The translations under genes and the position numbers were made by a program. Below the pieces are notes generated by a model. The model made no database searches, was not told the origin of the DNA, and worked only from the letters and a program-made list of their open reading frames with translations. A DNA stretch of 64,000 nucleotides from Carboxylicivirga mesophila (GTDB lineage Bacteria > Bacteroidota > Bacteroidia > Bacteroidales > Marinilabiliaceae). This document shows positions 34,415 to 42,059 of the stretch, one piece after another; the stretch's first letter is position 1, and every line of letters begins with the position of its first letter. The stretch lies in the NCBI RefSeq assembly GCF_018271975.1, contig NZ_JAGUCN010000011.1, forward strand, positions 62,001 through 126,000, given 5' to 3'.

Positions 34415-35644
34415 ATGAGAAAAAACCTTTTTTTTGCCATACTTATTTTGATAAGCAACTCTATAATAGGGCAAACAACAGAAACAGGCATAGAAGTATT
34501 ACAAAATGACAATTTCAAACAACTAGCACATAAGCGCATTGGCCTTATTACCAACCCAACAGGCATAAACAGCCAGTTTGAATCAAGCATTGACATTCTG
34601 CACCAGGCACCCAATGTTACACTTAAAGCTATGTACAGTCCTGAACACGGGGTGCGCGGCGATTACTCAGCGGGCGACAAAGTAAATTTCTTTACCGACC
34701 CCAAAACCAATGTACCGGTATACAGTCTGCACGGCAAACACAAAAAACCAACGTCAGAAATGCTAGAAGGCATTGATGTATTGGTGTATGACATCCAGGA
34801 CATTGGTTCGCGCTCCTACACCTATATCAGTACACTTGGGCTTGCCATGGAAGCAGCAGCCGAGAATAACATCAAAATGGTTGTGCTCGATCGTCCTAAT
34901 CCGCTTGGAGGAATCAAAATGGAAGGCATGGTTACCGAACCTGAATTTATCTCTTTCGTCAGTCAGTTTCCCATACCCTATGTGCATGGTATGACAGTGG
35001 GCGAGCTGGCCTTATTCTTAAATGGCGAACACCTGCTAAAAGATGGCGTGCAATGTGATTTGGAAGTGATTAAAATGGAAGGCTGGCAACGCAGCATGAC
35101 TTTTGAAGAAACCGGTTTACCATGGGTACCATCTTCGCCACACATCCCACATGCTCACTCAGCCAGTTTCTATCCGGTCAGTGGTATATTGGGCGAACTA
35201 TACGTTATGAGCATTGGTGTGGGCTACACACTGCCTTTCCAGCTATTCGCTGCAGAATGGGTAGATGCAGACAGCCTGTCCAACAACCTAAATACCTTGC
35301 ACATTGAAGGTCTGCACTTCAGACCGGTTCACTACAAACCCTATTACAGCGTTTCAAAAGGTGAGTTGATACATGGTGTGCAGGTGCATTTTACCGATTA
35401 CAATACAGCGCCACTCTCCCTTATACAGTTTTACGTACTACAGGAAGCTCATAAGCTGTGGCCCGAACACAATGTATTTGAACTTTGTGAACCAGCCCGC
35501 CTTGGCATGTTTGATAAAGTTAGTGGCAGTGACAAAATACGAAAAGAGTTTACCAAGCGCTGGTTGGTAAAAGACATTGAAGAACTCTGGTATAAAGACA
35601 TTAAACCATTTAAGAAGAAAGCCAGCAAATACTTTCTGTATTAA
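34415..35644 (+). CDS. namZ: exo-beta-N-acetylmuramidase NamZ (DUF1343, GH171)
   Basis: A 409-residue protein with a signal peptide (MRKNLFFAILILISNSIIGQ), so periplasmic or exported. It shows the DUF1343/NamZ motifs GLITNPTGIN near 43, MYSPEHGVRGDYSAGDKV near 74, YDIQDIGSRSYTYISTL near 120 and LDRPNPLGG near 155. NamZ removes MurNAc from the non-reducing ends of murein chains (known for Bacillus and Tannerella homologues). The MurNAc released would feed MurK and MurQ, encoded 14 kb downstream. It is divergent from the transglutaminase gene and ends at a bidirectional terminator. Confidence 0.92.
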   Translation: MRKNLFFAILILISNSIIGQTTETGIEVLQNDNFKQLAHKRIGLITNPTGINSQFESSIDILHQAPNVTLKAMYSPEHGVRGDYSAGDKVNFFTDPKTNVPVYSLHGKHKKPTSEMLEGIDVLVYDIQDIGSRSYTYISTLGLAMEAAAENNIKMVVLDRPNPLGGIKMEGMVTEPEFISFVSQFPIPYVHGMTVGELALFLNGEHLLKDGVQCDLEVIKMEGWQRSMTFEETGLPWVPSSPHIPHAHSASFYPVSGILGELYVMSIGVGYTLPFQLFAAEWVDADSLSNNLNTLHIEGLHFRPVHYKPYYSVSKGELIHGVQVHFTDYNTAPLSLIQFYVLQEAHKLWPEHNVFELCEPARLGMFDKVSGSDKIRKEFTKRWLVKDIEELWYKDIKPFKKKASKYFLY

Positions 35645-35670
35645 TGAGCCTCAAACAACTTTGATAAAAA

Positions 35671-35706
35671 AAAGAAAGCTGCCTACGAAACGAGGCAGCT
35701 TTCTTA
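35671..35706. terminator. bidirectional terminator after namZ
   Basis: AAGAAAGCTGCCT pairs with AGGCAGCTTTCTT across an 8-base loop, with A/T flanks on both sides. It serves namZ (+) and the acyltransferase gene (-). Confidence 0.9.
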
Positions 35707-35748
35707 TTATTGATACACACAAACACAACAGCATAACAACAATTGCTG

Positions 35749-36855
35749 TTATACTTTAATAAATATCTTATTCCGATAAAGTACCCAACCAATCAACCAA
35801 AAGAAAACAATGTGTACCAAAGCAAACAGTAATGATCCATTCATATTTCCGGCCAGCGGCACAAAAACAGACTCATACAAAGTACGGTATCCGTTTACAA
35901 CACCTTCATCGCTTTTAAACTGAACAAGCTTATATAAGCTTTTAACCCACAGACCAGACAAGGCATAAATAAACAAAGGATTCATGCCGAAAACCACAAA
36001 AAAGGAAGTCCACTTTTTGTAGCCTTTGATATCGATGACCCAGATAAGAATAGCCAGAAACATCGTGCCTAAACCGGCTGTGTACACCACATATGAGCCA
36101 GTCCAGATAGGCTTATTAATTGGCCAGACAAAATCCCACATCCACCCGGCAAATGTCAGAATAGCTCCAACAATCAATAAATGCAGAGGCAACCTAGATT
36201 TTTCAATGGTTTTGATGCTGCGCCCAACCAAATAGCCAATAAGGGTGGTTACGATGGCGGGCAAGGAGCTCAACAGTCCCTCAGGGTCGAAAGCCATGCC
36301 AAAGCCCTTGTATATGTGTTGCTCACCCAGTATCCATTTATCCACTACTGCCACCACATTACCTTCTAAACTATAGGGATCGGTTCCGCCAAAGAAATAA
36401 AGAATCGCCCAATAAACCAGCAGAATAGCGGCACCAATGCATTGAACCGTTCGGTATTTAAAGGCCAGAACCAACAGCGAACTAATGCCATAAACGATGG
36501 CTATCCGCTGCATAACGCCCATGATTCTCAGTCTGGAGAAATCAACATCCCACTGCGGGAAAGAGTTAAGGAATAAACCAATCGCAAATATCAGCAAAGA
36601 GCGTCGGCCAATCTTAATGAGCGACTGCTTATTTAATGAGTTGCCATATTTTGAAAATGAGAAATACATGGAAACGCCCATGACAAATAAAAAGAAAGGA
36701 AACACCAAATCGGTAGGGGTGCATCCGTGCCAGGCCGCGTGCCGCAAGGGCGAATAAACATATGACCAGCTTCCGGGAGTGTTAACCAGTATCATGCCTG
36801 CGATAGTAACGCCCCTGAGCACATCAAGGGCCAGATAGCGTGTTGACTTCGTCAT
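35749..36855 (-). CDS. NagX/HGSNAT-like membrane acyltransferase (DUF5009/DUF1624)
   Basis: A 368-residue polytopic inner-membrane protein with about ten hydrophobic segments. LDVLRGVTIAGMILVNTPG near residue 9 and the HAAWHGCTPTDLVFPFFLF region near 38-60 are the signature of the heparan-alpha-glucosaminide N-acetyltransferase (HGSNAT)/NagX family; the His in HAAWHG corresponds to the proposed acetyl-carrying region. HGSNAT moves acetyl groups across a membrane onto glucosamine. Here it may acetylate amino sugars of imported murein or wall precursors. A terminator separates it from ampG upstream. Confidence 0.82.
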   Translation of the reverse strand: MTKSTRYLALDVLRGVTIAGMILVNTPGSWSYVYSPLRHAAWHGCTPTDLVFPFFLFVMGVSMYFSFSKYGNSLNKQSLIKIGRRSLLIFAIGLFLNSFPQWDVDFSRLRIMGVMQRIAIVYGISSLLVLAFKYRTVQCIGAAILLVYWAILYFFGGTDPYSLEGNVVAVVDKWILGEQHIYKGFGMAFDPEGLLSSLPAIVTTLIGYLVGRSIKTIEKSRLPLHLLIVGAILTFAGWMWDFVWPINKPIWTGSYVVYTAGLGTMFLAILIWVIDIKGYKKWTSFFVVFGMNPLFIYALSGLWVKSLYKLVQFKSDEGVVNGYRTLYESVFVPLAGNMNGSLLFALVHIVFFWLIGWVLYRNKIFIKV

Positions 36856-36902
36856 TATTTTGTTAGTTAAGGAGTTTAATGTATTAAGTTGAGGGTTGAG
36901 AG

Positions 36903-36945
36903 TTTAAAAGAGTGGTCCGCACCGGGAATTGTGGCACGGACCACT
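36903..36945 (-). terminator. intrinsic terminator after ampG
   Basis: On the minus strand AGTGGTCCGTGCC pairs with GGTGCGGACCACT (13 pairs with one or two G-U) and runs into TCTTTTAAA. It begins 3 bases after the ampG stop. Confidence 0.8.
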
Positions 36946-36948
36946 TCT

Positions 36949-38778
36949 TTATTGCTTTTTAATACCAAATGTAGGGTCAATCTTAAGAAACTTAATAATC
37001 AGGAAGCCGGGAATAGTACAAATCATCACCCAGATAAAGAAGTTCTGATAGCCGACTATTTCCTGCAACCATCCTGATATCATGCCCGGTATCATCATAC
37101 CTAAAGCCATCAGGCCGGAGCAAATGGCATAATGTGCAGTTTTGCTCTTTCCTTCGGAGAAGTAAATGAGATAAAGCATGTAAGCGGTAAACCCAAAGCC
37201 GTATCCAAACTGTTCAACCGCCACACTGCAGGCCACAATCCACATACTCTCGGGGGTGGCATACGATAAGTAAACATAGGTGAGGTTTGGCAGATTGATG
37301 GCCAATGTCATCCACCAAATCCAATATTTCAATCCATTGCGCGAGGCCAGATAACCTCCAATAATACCGCCCAAGGTTAAAAAAATGATACCAATGGTAC
37401 CGTATATCAAACCCACATCGCCGGTGGTTAACCCCAGTCCGCCTGCCTCACGTGCATCGAGTAAAAAGGGCGAAGCCAATTTAACCAGCTGACTTTCGCC
37501 TAAACGGAATACCAGAATAAACAGTAGCCCGATGGCAAAGTTCTCTTTCTTGAAGAAGGATACGAATGTTTCAACAAACTCATTGAGCATGTTTTTACTT
37601 TCGGCAACCGGCTTATCAGCAGCCGGGCGTGGAAGAAAAAAGCGATGGTAGATAAGGAACACCACAAACAGAATGGCCAGCACAAAAAAGGTAACCGACC
37701 AGGCAAAAGGAATATTACCAGATAAGCCCCTAAAGTCGGCCGACACAGCTGTATCAAGCTTAGGATCGGCCTGCACCAGTACCCAGGCTTGCTGATCCCA
37801 GTTCTGATTATTAAAGGTCAGCCGATGTCCTTCAACCAGCGATAAATCTTTGGCTCCGCTTTGTCTGTCGAGGTTTAGCACAACATTTTCGCCCTCTTCG
37901 GGCATCTGTGCCAGCCTGATACCAAAGGCCGCAATATTGCCCTGCACCTCGCCCTTGAACATGGCCGATTTATCTTCCTTACCAAAACGCTCTTTCAACG
38001 ATTCTTTAAGCGGCGTAGCCACGTTTGATGACCACCATCCGGGTGCTTGCTCTAGTTGCACCTCCTTTATCACAAACCCATTGCTGAGGTTTTGCTTATG
38101 TGCCCAATCTTTAATGGAATCGGCCTGAATCTTATTGAGCTTATTCAGCCCTATCACCACATCAGCCTGCGTTACAACAAACTGATTTTCGCCACCGGTA
38201 GTCACACTTTTAGCTTGCGGAACCACCCATTCGGTGTGCGTCGATTGCGTGGTAACGCTAAATTCTACCGGCTCCAGACCTGTTGACGACTCAATAAAAC
38301 CCGCCAAAATAATCAACAAGCCCTGTCCGGTAATCATTGCCAAACGGTAGAAAGTGCTTCGGATACCAATGAAATAGGCCTGCTTATGCTCATCCAAATC
38401 GAGCATGTAAAAGCCATCGGCCGCTATATCGTGCGTAGCCGAACTAAAGGCCAGCAACCAGAAAAATAGCAGCGTATACTGAAAAAAGTCCGGCACAGGA
38501 ATGGTCAACGCCACGCCCCCCAATCCGGCTCCAATCAACAGCTGCATCACCACAATCCACCAGCGCTTTGTTTTTAATATATCCACTAACGGACTCCAGG
38601 CAAATTTAATTACCCAAGGCAAATAGAGCCAACTGGTGTACAGAGCTATGTCAGCATTGGAGATACCCAAGCGCTTGTACATGATTACCGAAACGGTCAT
38701 CACCACCACGTAAGGGATGCCTTCGGCAAAATACAGAGTGGGCACCCAAGCCCAGGGAGATGTCGATTTTTGTTTCAT
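36949..38778 (-). CDS. AmpG-like MFS muropeptide permease with large periplasmic insertion
   Basis: From the ATG at 38778 the protein has 609 residues (the frame to 38862 adds 28 residues lying in repeat-like DNA). The N-terminus WVPTLYFAEGIPYVVVMTVS and SWLYLPWVIKFAWSPLVD are typical of AmpG, the inner-membrane importer of anhydromuropeptides. AmpG proteins usually have about 430-490 residues; here roughly residues 165-355 form a hydrophilic domain between membrane segments 5 and 6, which should face the periplasm if the N-terminus is cytoplasmic. It lies in the amidase-to-ampG array, next to the SpoIID gene. Confidence 0.85.
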   Translation of the reverse strand: MKQKSTSPWAWVPTLYFAEGIPYVVVMTVSVIMYKRLGISNADIALYTSWLYLPWVIKFAWSPLVDILKTKRWWIVVMQLLIGAGLGGVALTIPVPDFFQYTLLFFWLLAFSSATHDIAADGFYMLDLDEHKQAYFIGIRSTFYRLAMITGQGLLIILAGFIESSTGLEPVEFSVTTQSTHTEWVVPQAKSVTTGGENQFVVTQADVVIGLNKLNKIQADSIKDWAHKQNLSNGFVIKEVQLEQAPGWWSSNVATPLKESLKERFGKEDKSAMFKGEVQGNIAAFGIRLAQMPEEGENVVLNLDRQSGAKDLSLVEGHRLTFNNQNWDQQAWVLVQADPKLDTAVSADFRGLSGNIPFAWSVTFFVLAILFVVFLIYHRFFLPRPAADKPVAESKNMLNEFVETFVSFFKKENFAIGLLFILVFRLGESQLVKLASPFLLDAREAGGLGLTTGDVGLIYGTIGIIFLTLGGIIGGYLASRNGLKYWIWWMTLAINLPNLTYVYLSYATPESMWIVACSVAVEQFGYGFGFTAYMLYLIYFSEGKSKTAHYAICSGLMALGMMIPGMISGWLQEIVGYQNFFIWVMICTIPGFLIIKFLKIDPTFGIKKQ

Positions 38779-38900
38779 ATTTTTTGTACTTAGTGCATCG
38801 TGCACGGTGCATAAAAGAGATGAGATTTGAGAAGAGAATTTAAGGAGTTGCAAATGAACCATCTCATCGCTCTACTCTCATCGCTTTTAGTAGAATATTC

Positions 38901-40232
38901 CTAGTATTTTCTATTTAATTCAGCCCCTCTGAAATAGTGCATTAAGATAGCATTATAATCGTAACCCTTGGCACCCATAACGGCCGCTCCAATCTGACAC
39001 AGGCCAACACCATGGCCCCATCCGGCTCCTTTCAGCACGAAAGTGAGCTGTCCATCAGCCTCTTCCTTTTCGATGATAAAAGCTGAACTGTAAAGGTGCG
39101 ACTCCGATAGTGCCTTGCGAATTTCCAGCTCCTTACCAATCGTCAGGGTCTTTTTATCGCCAACTATTTTTAGCTTTATCAAGCGACCCGAATCTCCTCG
39201 TTCCACAGGTACCATCTCCTGTATGGTTCCAAAGTCGATGCCTGTGCGCTTTTTGATCAATTCGCTCACTTCACTTTGCACATATCTTACTTCCCACCGG
39301 TAGAAATCATTAGTCTCCTGGTCGTAATCATTAAGCACCTGGCTCAGCACCTCCTTGTCGGTGGTATTGCAGAATGCATCGGGTGTACCCCGCATCCATT
39401 CTTCAGCATTGCCCTCTGTTTTTAAATCGAACTTAAAGCCTGCAGGATCGGCATCATTATCGACAAAGGCCTGCAGATAGGGATGATTAACCGGCTCCCA
39501 TACATTCTCAAACTTTTCAACCATGCCACCGCAGCATTTAGAGAAGCGGGCATCGCAGATGGCATCTCCATTCATCAGCACTTCGCCCCAGGTAGCACGC
39601 ACGGCTTTTTCCACCTCTTCGGTGGTAGCCCTGGTAATGCCTTGGTAGCGCTGGCAATGGTCATCAGCACACACATCGAAGTTCAGGTGATCCTCACGGT
39701 CGTACCACTTAATAAACTCATCGTCGGATTCGAACACCGACTGGTATTCGCTTGCATTACTTTGCAGGCTTTGGTTCTTTTCAATTTGTGCCAGCAACCA
39801 GCTGCGCGATATCACCGCATGAGCCTTTAAAAGCTCCAGCGACGATGTGGCACTCATCTCCGATGAAATCACACTCATCAGGTAATCCTCAACCGGCAAC
39901 ACATTAACGGCTGTAATCTTATCATTCTCGAGTATGAGCTTCAATCCGCCCTTAAACGACTGATCCTCGTCACGCTCCCAATGGAAATTTATACCAATAG
40001 TGACGTTATGAAGGGTAAAATAGGCATCGGGCGACTCGGGGTTAATACCAATTCCCGACTGAAGGCTAATCTCCTCTGAGCCATCGGACAGCGTAATACC
40101 ACCATTTGTTTTAACGGCCTTATAGTGCCCGGCAAGCGCAATACCTGCATTGGTTTTATATTGCCCGTGCAGAGTAAATTCGATGGTTTCTTTAAACTGA
40201 ATACCTACCTGTATAAGCGGAATTTGTTTCAT
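38901..40232 (-). CDS. SpoIID/LytB-domain protein without signal peptide
   Basis: From the ATG at 40232 the protein has 443 residues. The SpoIID signature VEDYLMSVISSEM with the putative catalytic E125, then LLKAHAVISRSWLL near 135, CCGGMVEKFENVW near 255, and the C-terminal GAGWGHGVGLCQIGA near 410 are all intact. SpoIID of Bacillus is a murein lytic transglycosylase that acts on denuded glycan. The N-terminus (MKQIPLIQVGIQF) is not a signal peptide, so the protein seems cytoplasmic, unusual for a wall hydrolase. Its neighbour ampG suggests it trims imported glycan (inference). Confidence 0.85.
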   Translation of the reverse strand: MKQIPLIQVGIQFKETIEFTLHGQYKTNAGIALAGHYKAVKTNGGITLSDGSEEISLQSGIGINPESPDAYFTLHNVTIGINFHWERDEDQSFKGGLKLILENDKITAVNVLPVEDYLMSVISSEMSATSSLELLKAHAVISRSWLLAQIEKNQSLQSNASEYQSVFESDDEFIKWYDREDHLNFDVCADDHCQRYQGITRATTEEVEKAVRATWGEVLMNGDAICDARFSKCCGGMVEKFENVWEPVNHPYLQAFVDNDADPAGFKFDLKTEGNAEEWMRGTPDAFCNTTDKEVLSQVLNDYDQETNDFYRWEVRYVQSEVSELIKKRTGIDFGTIQEMVPVERGDSGRLIKLKIVGDKKTLTIGKELEIRKALSESHLYSSAFIIEKEEADGQLTFVLKGAGWGHGVGLCQIGAAVMGAKGYDYNAILMHYFRGAELNRKY

Positions 40233-40412
40233 AATATTTTCTTTAGTCGAAGTCCGTTGCACGGAGTCCGAAGCTGTTGTTATTTTTAGTGCATGGTGCG
40301 CTGTGCACGATGCTTGATGTATTTTTTTATAGTCCGAAGTATGATTGCCCGAAGTCCGAAGCTCAGTTATGAGTGCATGGTGCGTAGTGCTTGCTCTCCA
40401 GCCACTTTTCTT

Positions 40413-40580
40413 CCCCTTCTCCCTGCGGGTCTCTCCCCAAGGGGAGAATCACTAAATTAAGGGTAATAAATTCCTCTATCTACCCCAAAATATTACCCCA
40501 ACCCCTAAAGGGTGAGTGCGGGGAAAGCTGCCAACTTAATGATATCTTCCCCTTGGGGAAGTGCCGCCAGGCGATGGGGG
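40413..40580. repeat. REP-like dispersed repeat, copy A (split)
   Basis: The left arm 40413-40449 (contains CTCCCTGCGGGTCTCTCCCC and AAGGGGAGAAT) and right arm 40545-40580 (contains TTCCCCTTGGGGAAGTGCCG) are nearly identical to the two parts of copy B at 41958-42054, but are separated by about 95 bases of other sequence. Each arm contains a small palindrome (CCCCAAGGGG, CCCCTTGGGG). Confidence 0.85.
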
Positions 40581-40597
40581 AATTTCACAAGAGTAAG

Positions 40598-40891
40598 CTT
40601 ACATACGATGCTGACCATCCTTCATACGACACTGGTTGTTTTACGCACGTCTCTGTTACACTTACATTCGATGCTCACGCTCTTACATAGGCTCCTATCA
40701 GGCTTACATATGGCGCTGATGGTCTTGCATACGCATCTATCACGCTTACATTCGATACTGACGCTCTTACATATGCTTCTATCAGGCTTACATACGACGC
40801 TGACGGCCTTACATACGCTTTTATCTCGCTTACATACCACACTGTCGGCCTTACATACGCCTCTGTCTCGCTTACACACCGATCTGTCACT
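40598..40891. repeat. 21-bp minisatellite, 14 copies
   Basis: Fourteen units of 21 bases, most starting CTTACATAC, run without a break from 40598 to 40891, with a partial unit after that. Two unit types alternate (one with GATGCTGACG-like, one with GCTTCTATC-like second half), giving a 42-base higher-order period. As 21 is a multiple of three, several frames on both strands stay open, which creates spurious ORFs; the plus-strand frame would encode leucine heptads (LHxxLxx). Confidence 0.9.
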
Positions 40892-40930
40892 CATACAAAG
40901 CCTGCTTCCGTTGAAACAGACCGTATTGAT

Positions 40931-41839
40931 TTAGTTCAATTTCTTTTCGAAACGCCAAAACACCCTTTCAACACGGGCGTTGGCATGCCAGGCGTAAAAA
41001 TCAATGGGTCCTACCCAGGGAATAATTGAGCGCGACAAGCCCATCTCTTTCATGTCCTGCAGGCAGCGCTTAAGCAAGATGGCCCCCATACCCTTGCCTC
41101 TCAGGTCGGGGTGCGTACCCATTGGGCCAAACCAGCCGGTACCTTTATTATTGGCATTGTGTGCCGAAAATGCTTTTACCTCGCCGTTGAGCAGTGCAAT
41201 ATGCATGGATGGCACTTCATCTTTGAAAGCCATCTCCACCTCGTTGCTCCACAGCAGCCACTCATCTTTAATAAAATCCAGTACTGCCTGCTTATCCTCC
41301 GGCTTGGCGCGGCGCACCTCAATGCCGTCATTTTTTAAAGCCTTCTCGCGGGTGCTCATGTCCCAATTCTGGTTTAAATCAACCACTAAGTTAGAAGTGT
41401 CGCCAAAGCGCTCGAAGCCACTTCGCATGGCCCAGCACAAAGCCGGTGTATAGCGCGGGTCGATACCCGGCATAAAATAGTTGAGTGGCACATCATAGAT
41501 GCGCACCACATCTGCCTTATGGACCTTAAATACTTCCTGCAGCTGCTTGTACATGGCGGTTGCCATGCCCTGACGGCGATACTCCTTATCCACAGCCATG
41601 AGCTTTATATAGGCATAATTAACCCCGCGGATATGCCGCATTACGCCTTGCATAAATCCGATGATGCGCTCTTTGTCCTTACAAACAAAGGTGGCTTTGG
41701 GCATCCAATAGGGGTCGCCTTCGAGCTTTTCGCTCAACAACTCTTCTGTTATGGTATCGTACTCCCAGTTTTGATTGAGAAAGGCTGTTAGTTCAGCTCT
41801 TTCGGCGGGGTTATAAAGGGTAATTGGGTATTTCATCAT
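40931..41839 (-). CDS. tandem-GNAT N-acetyltransferase
   Basis: A 302-residue cytoplasmic protein with two GNAT domains. The first (about 1-145) has the acetyl-CoA loop YRRQGMATAMYKQL near 90; the second (about 170-300) has LRGKGMGAILLKRCL near 245. Its substrate is unknown. Within the murein locus, N-acetylation of de-N-acetylated glucosamine/muramic acid residues is an attractive guess, as many Gram-positive walls are de-N-acetylated. It is flanked on both sides by repeat-rich spacers. Confidence 0.82.
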   Translation of the reverse strand: MMKYPITLYNPAERAELTAFLNQNWEYDTITEELLSEKLEGDPYWMPKATFVCKDKERIIGFMQGVMRHIRGVNYAYIKLMAVDKEYRRQGMATAMYKQLQEVFKVHKADVVRIYDVPLNYFMPGIDPRYTPALCWAMRSGFERFGDTSNLVVDLNQNWDMSTREKALKNDGIEVRRAKPEDKQAVLDFIKDEWLLWSNEVEMAFKDEVPSMHIALLNGEVKAFSAHNANNKGTGWFGPMGTHPDLRGKGMGAILLKRCLQDMKEMGLSRSIIPWVGPIDFYAWHANARVERVFWRFEKKLN

Positions 41840-41957
41840 TGTAGACTTAAGATTTAAGACAAAAGATACAAGACTTTAAGGTTTATCTCTCAGTGTATTT
41901 TAGCTACTAGCCGCTAGCTATCAGCCATCAGCTTGTTTATTAACTTTACTTTCTTCA

Positions 41958-42054
41958 TCCCCCTCTCCCTGCGGGTCTCTCCCCAAGGGGAGAATGGCGG
42001 AGCAACTCCCGAAAACAATCTTCCCCTTGGGGAAGTGCCGCCAGGCGATGGGGG
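41958..42054. repeat. REP-like dispersed repeat, copy B (intact)
   Basis: A compact ~97-base element with CTCCCTGCGGGTCTCTCCCC ... AGAATGGCGGAGCAACTCCC ... TTCCCCTTGGGGAAGTGCCG ... GATGGGGG. The outer ends (CCCCCTC / GATGGGGG) are weakly inverted. The same arms occur split at 40413-40580. It lies immediately downstream of the GNAT start and next to the DUF4922 stop. Confidence 0.85.
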
Positions 42055-42059
42055 ACTTT

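Larger units (their letters stand above)
40233..40930. repeat. repeat-filled spacer between the SpoIID and GNAT genes
   Basis: About 700 bases without a credible gene. From low to high coordinates it holds short repeats (GTCCGAAG and GTGCATGGTGC appear several times at 40246-40390), the two arms of a dispersed REP-like element (40413-40449, 40545-40580) and a 21-bp minisatellite (40598-40891). Confidence 0.8.

Noticed and set aside
40598-40891. Possible CRISPR array
   Set aside because: The units are 21 bases, directly adjacent and degenerate, without unique spacers, and no cas genes are near.
40512-40934. A 140-residue frame encoding leucine heptads, and antisense Cys-rich frames over the same DNA
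   Set aside because: They arise from the 21-bp minisatellite, which keeps several frames open on both strands, and the upstream part runs through a REP-like repeat. Kept only as a finding about the repeat.
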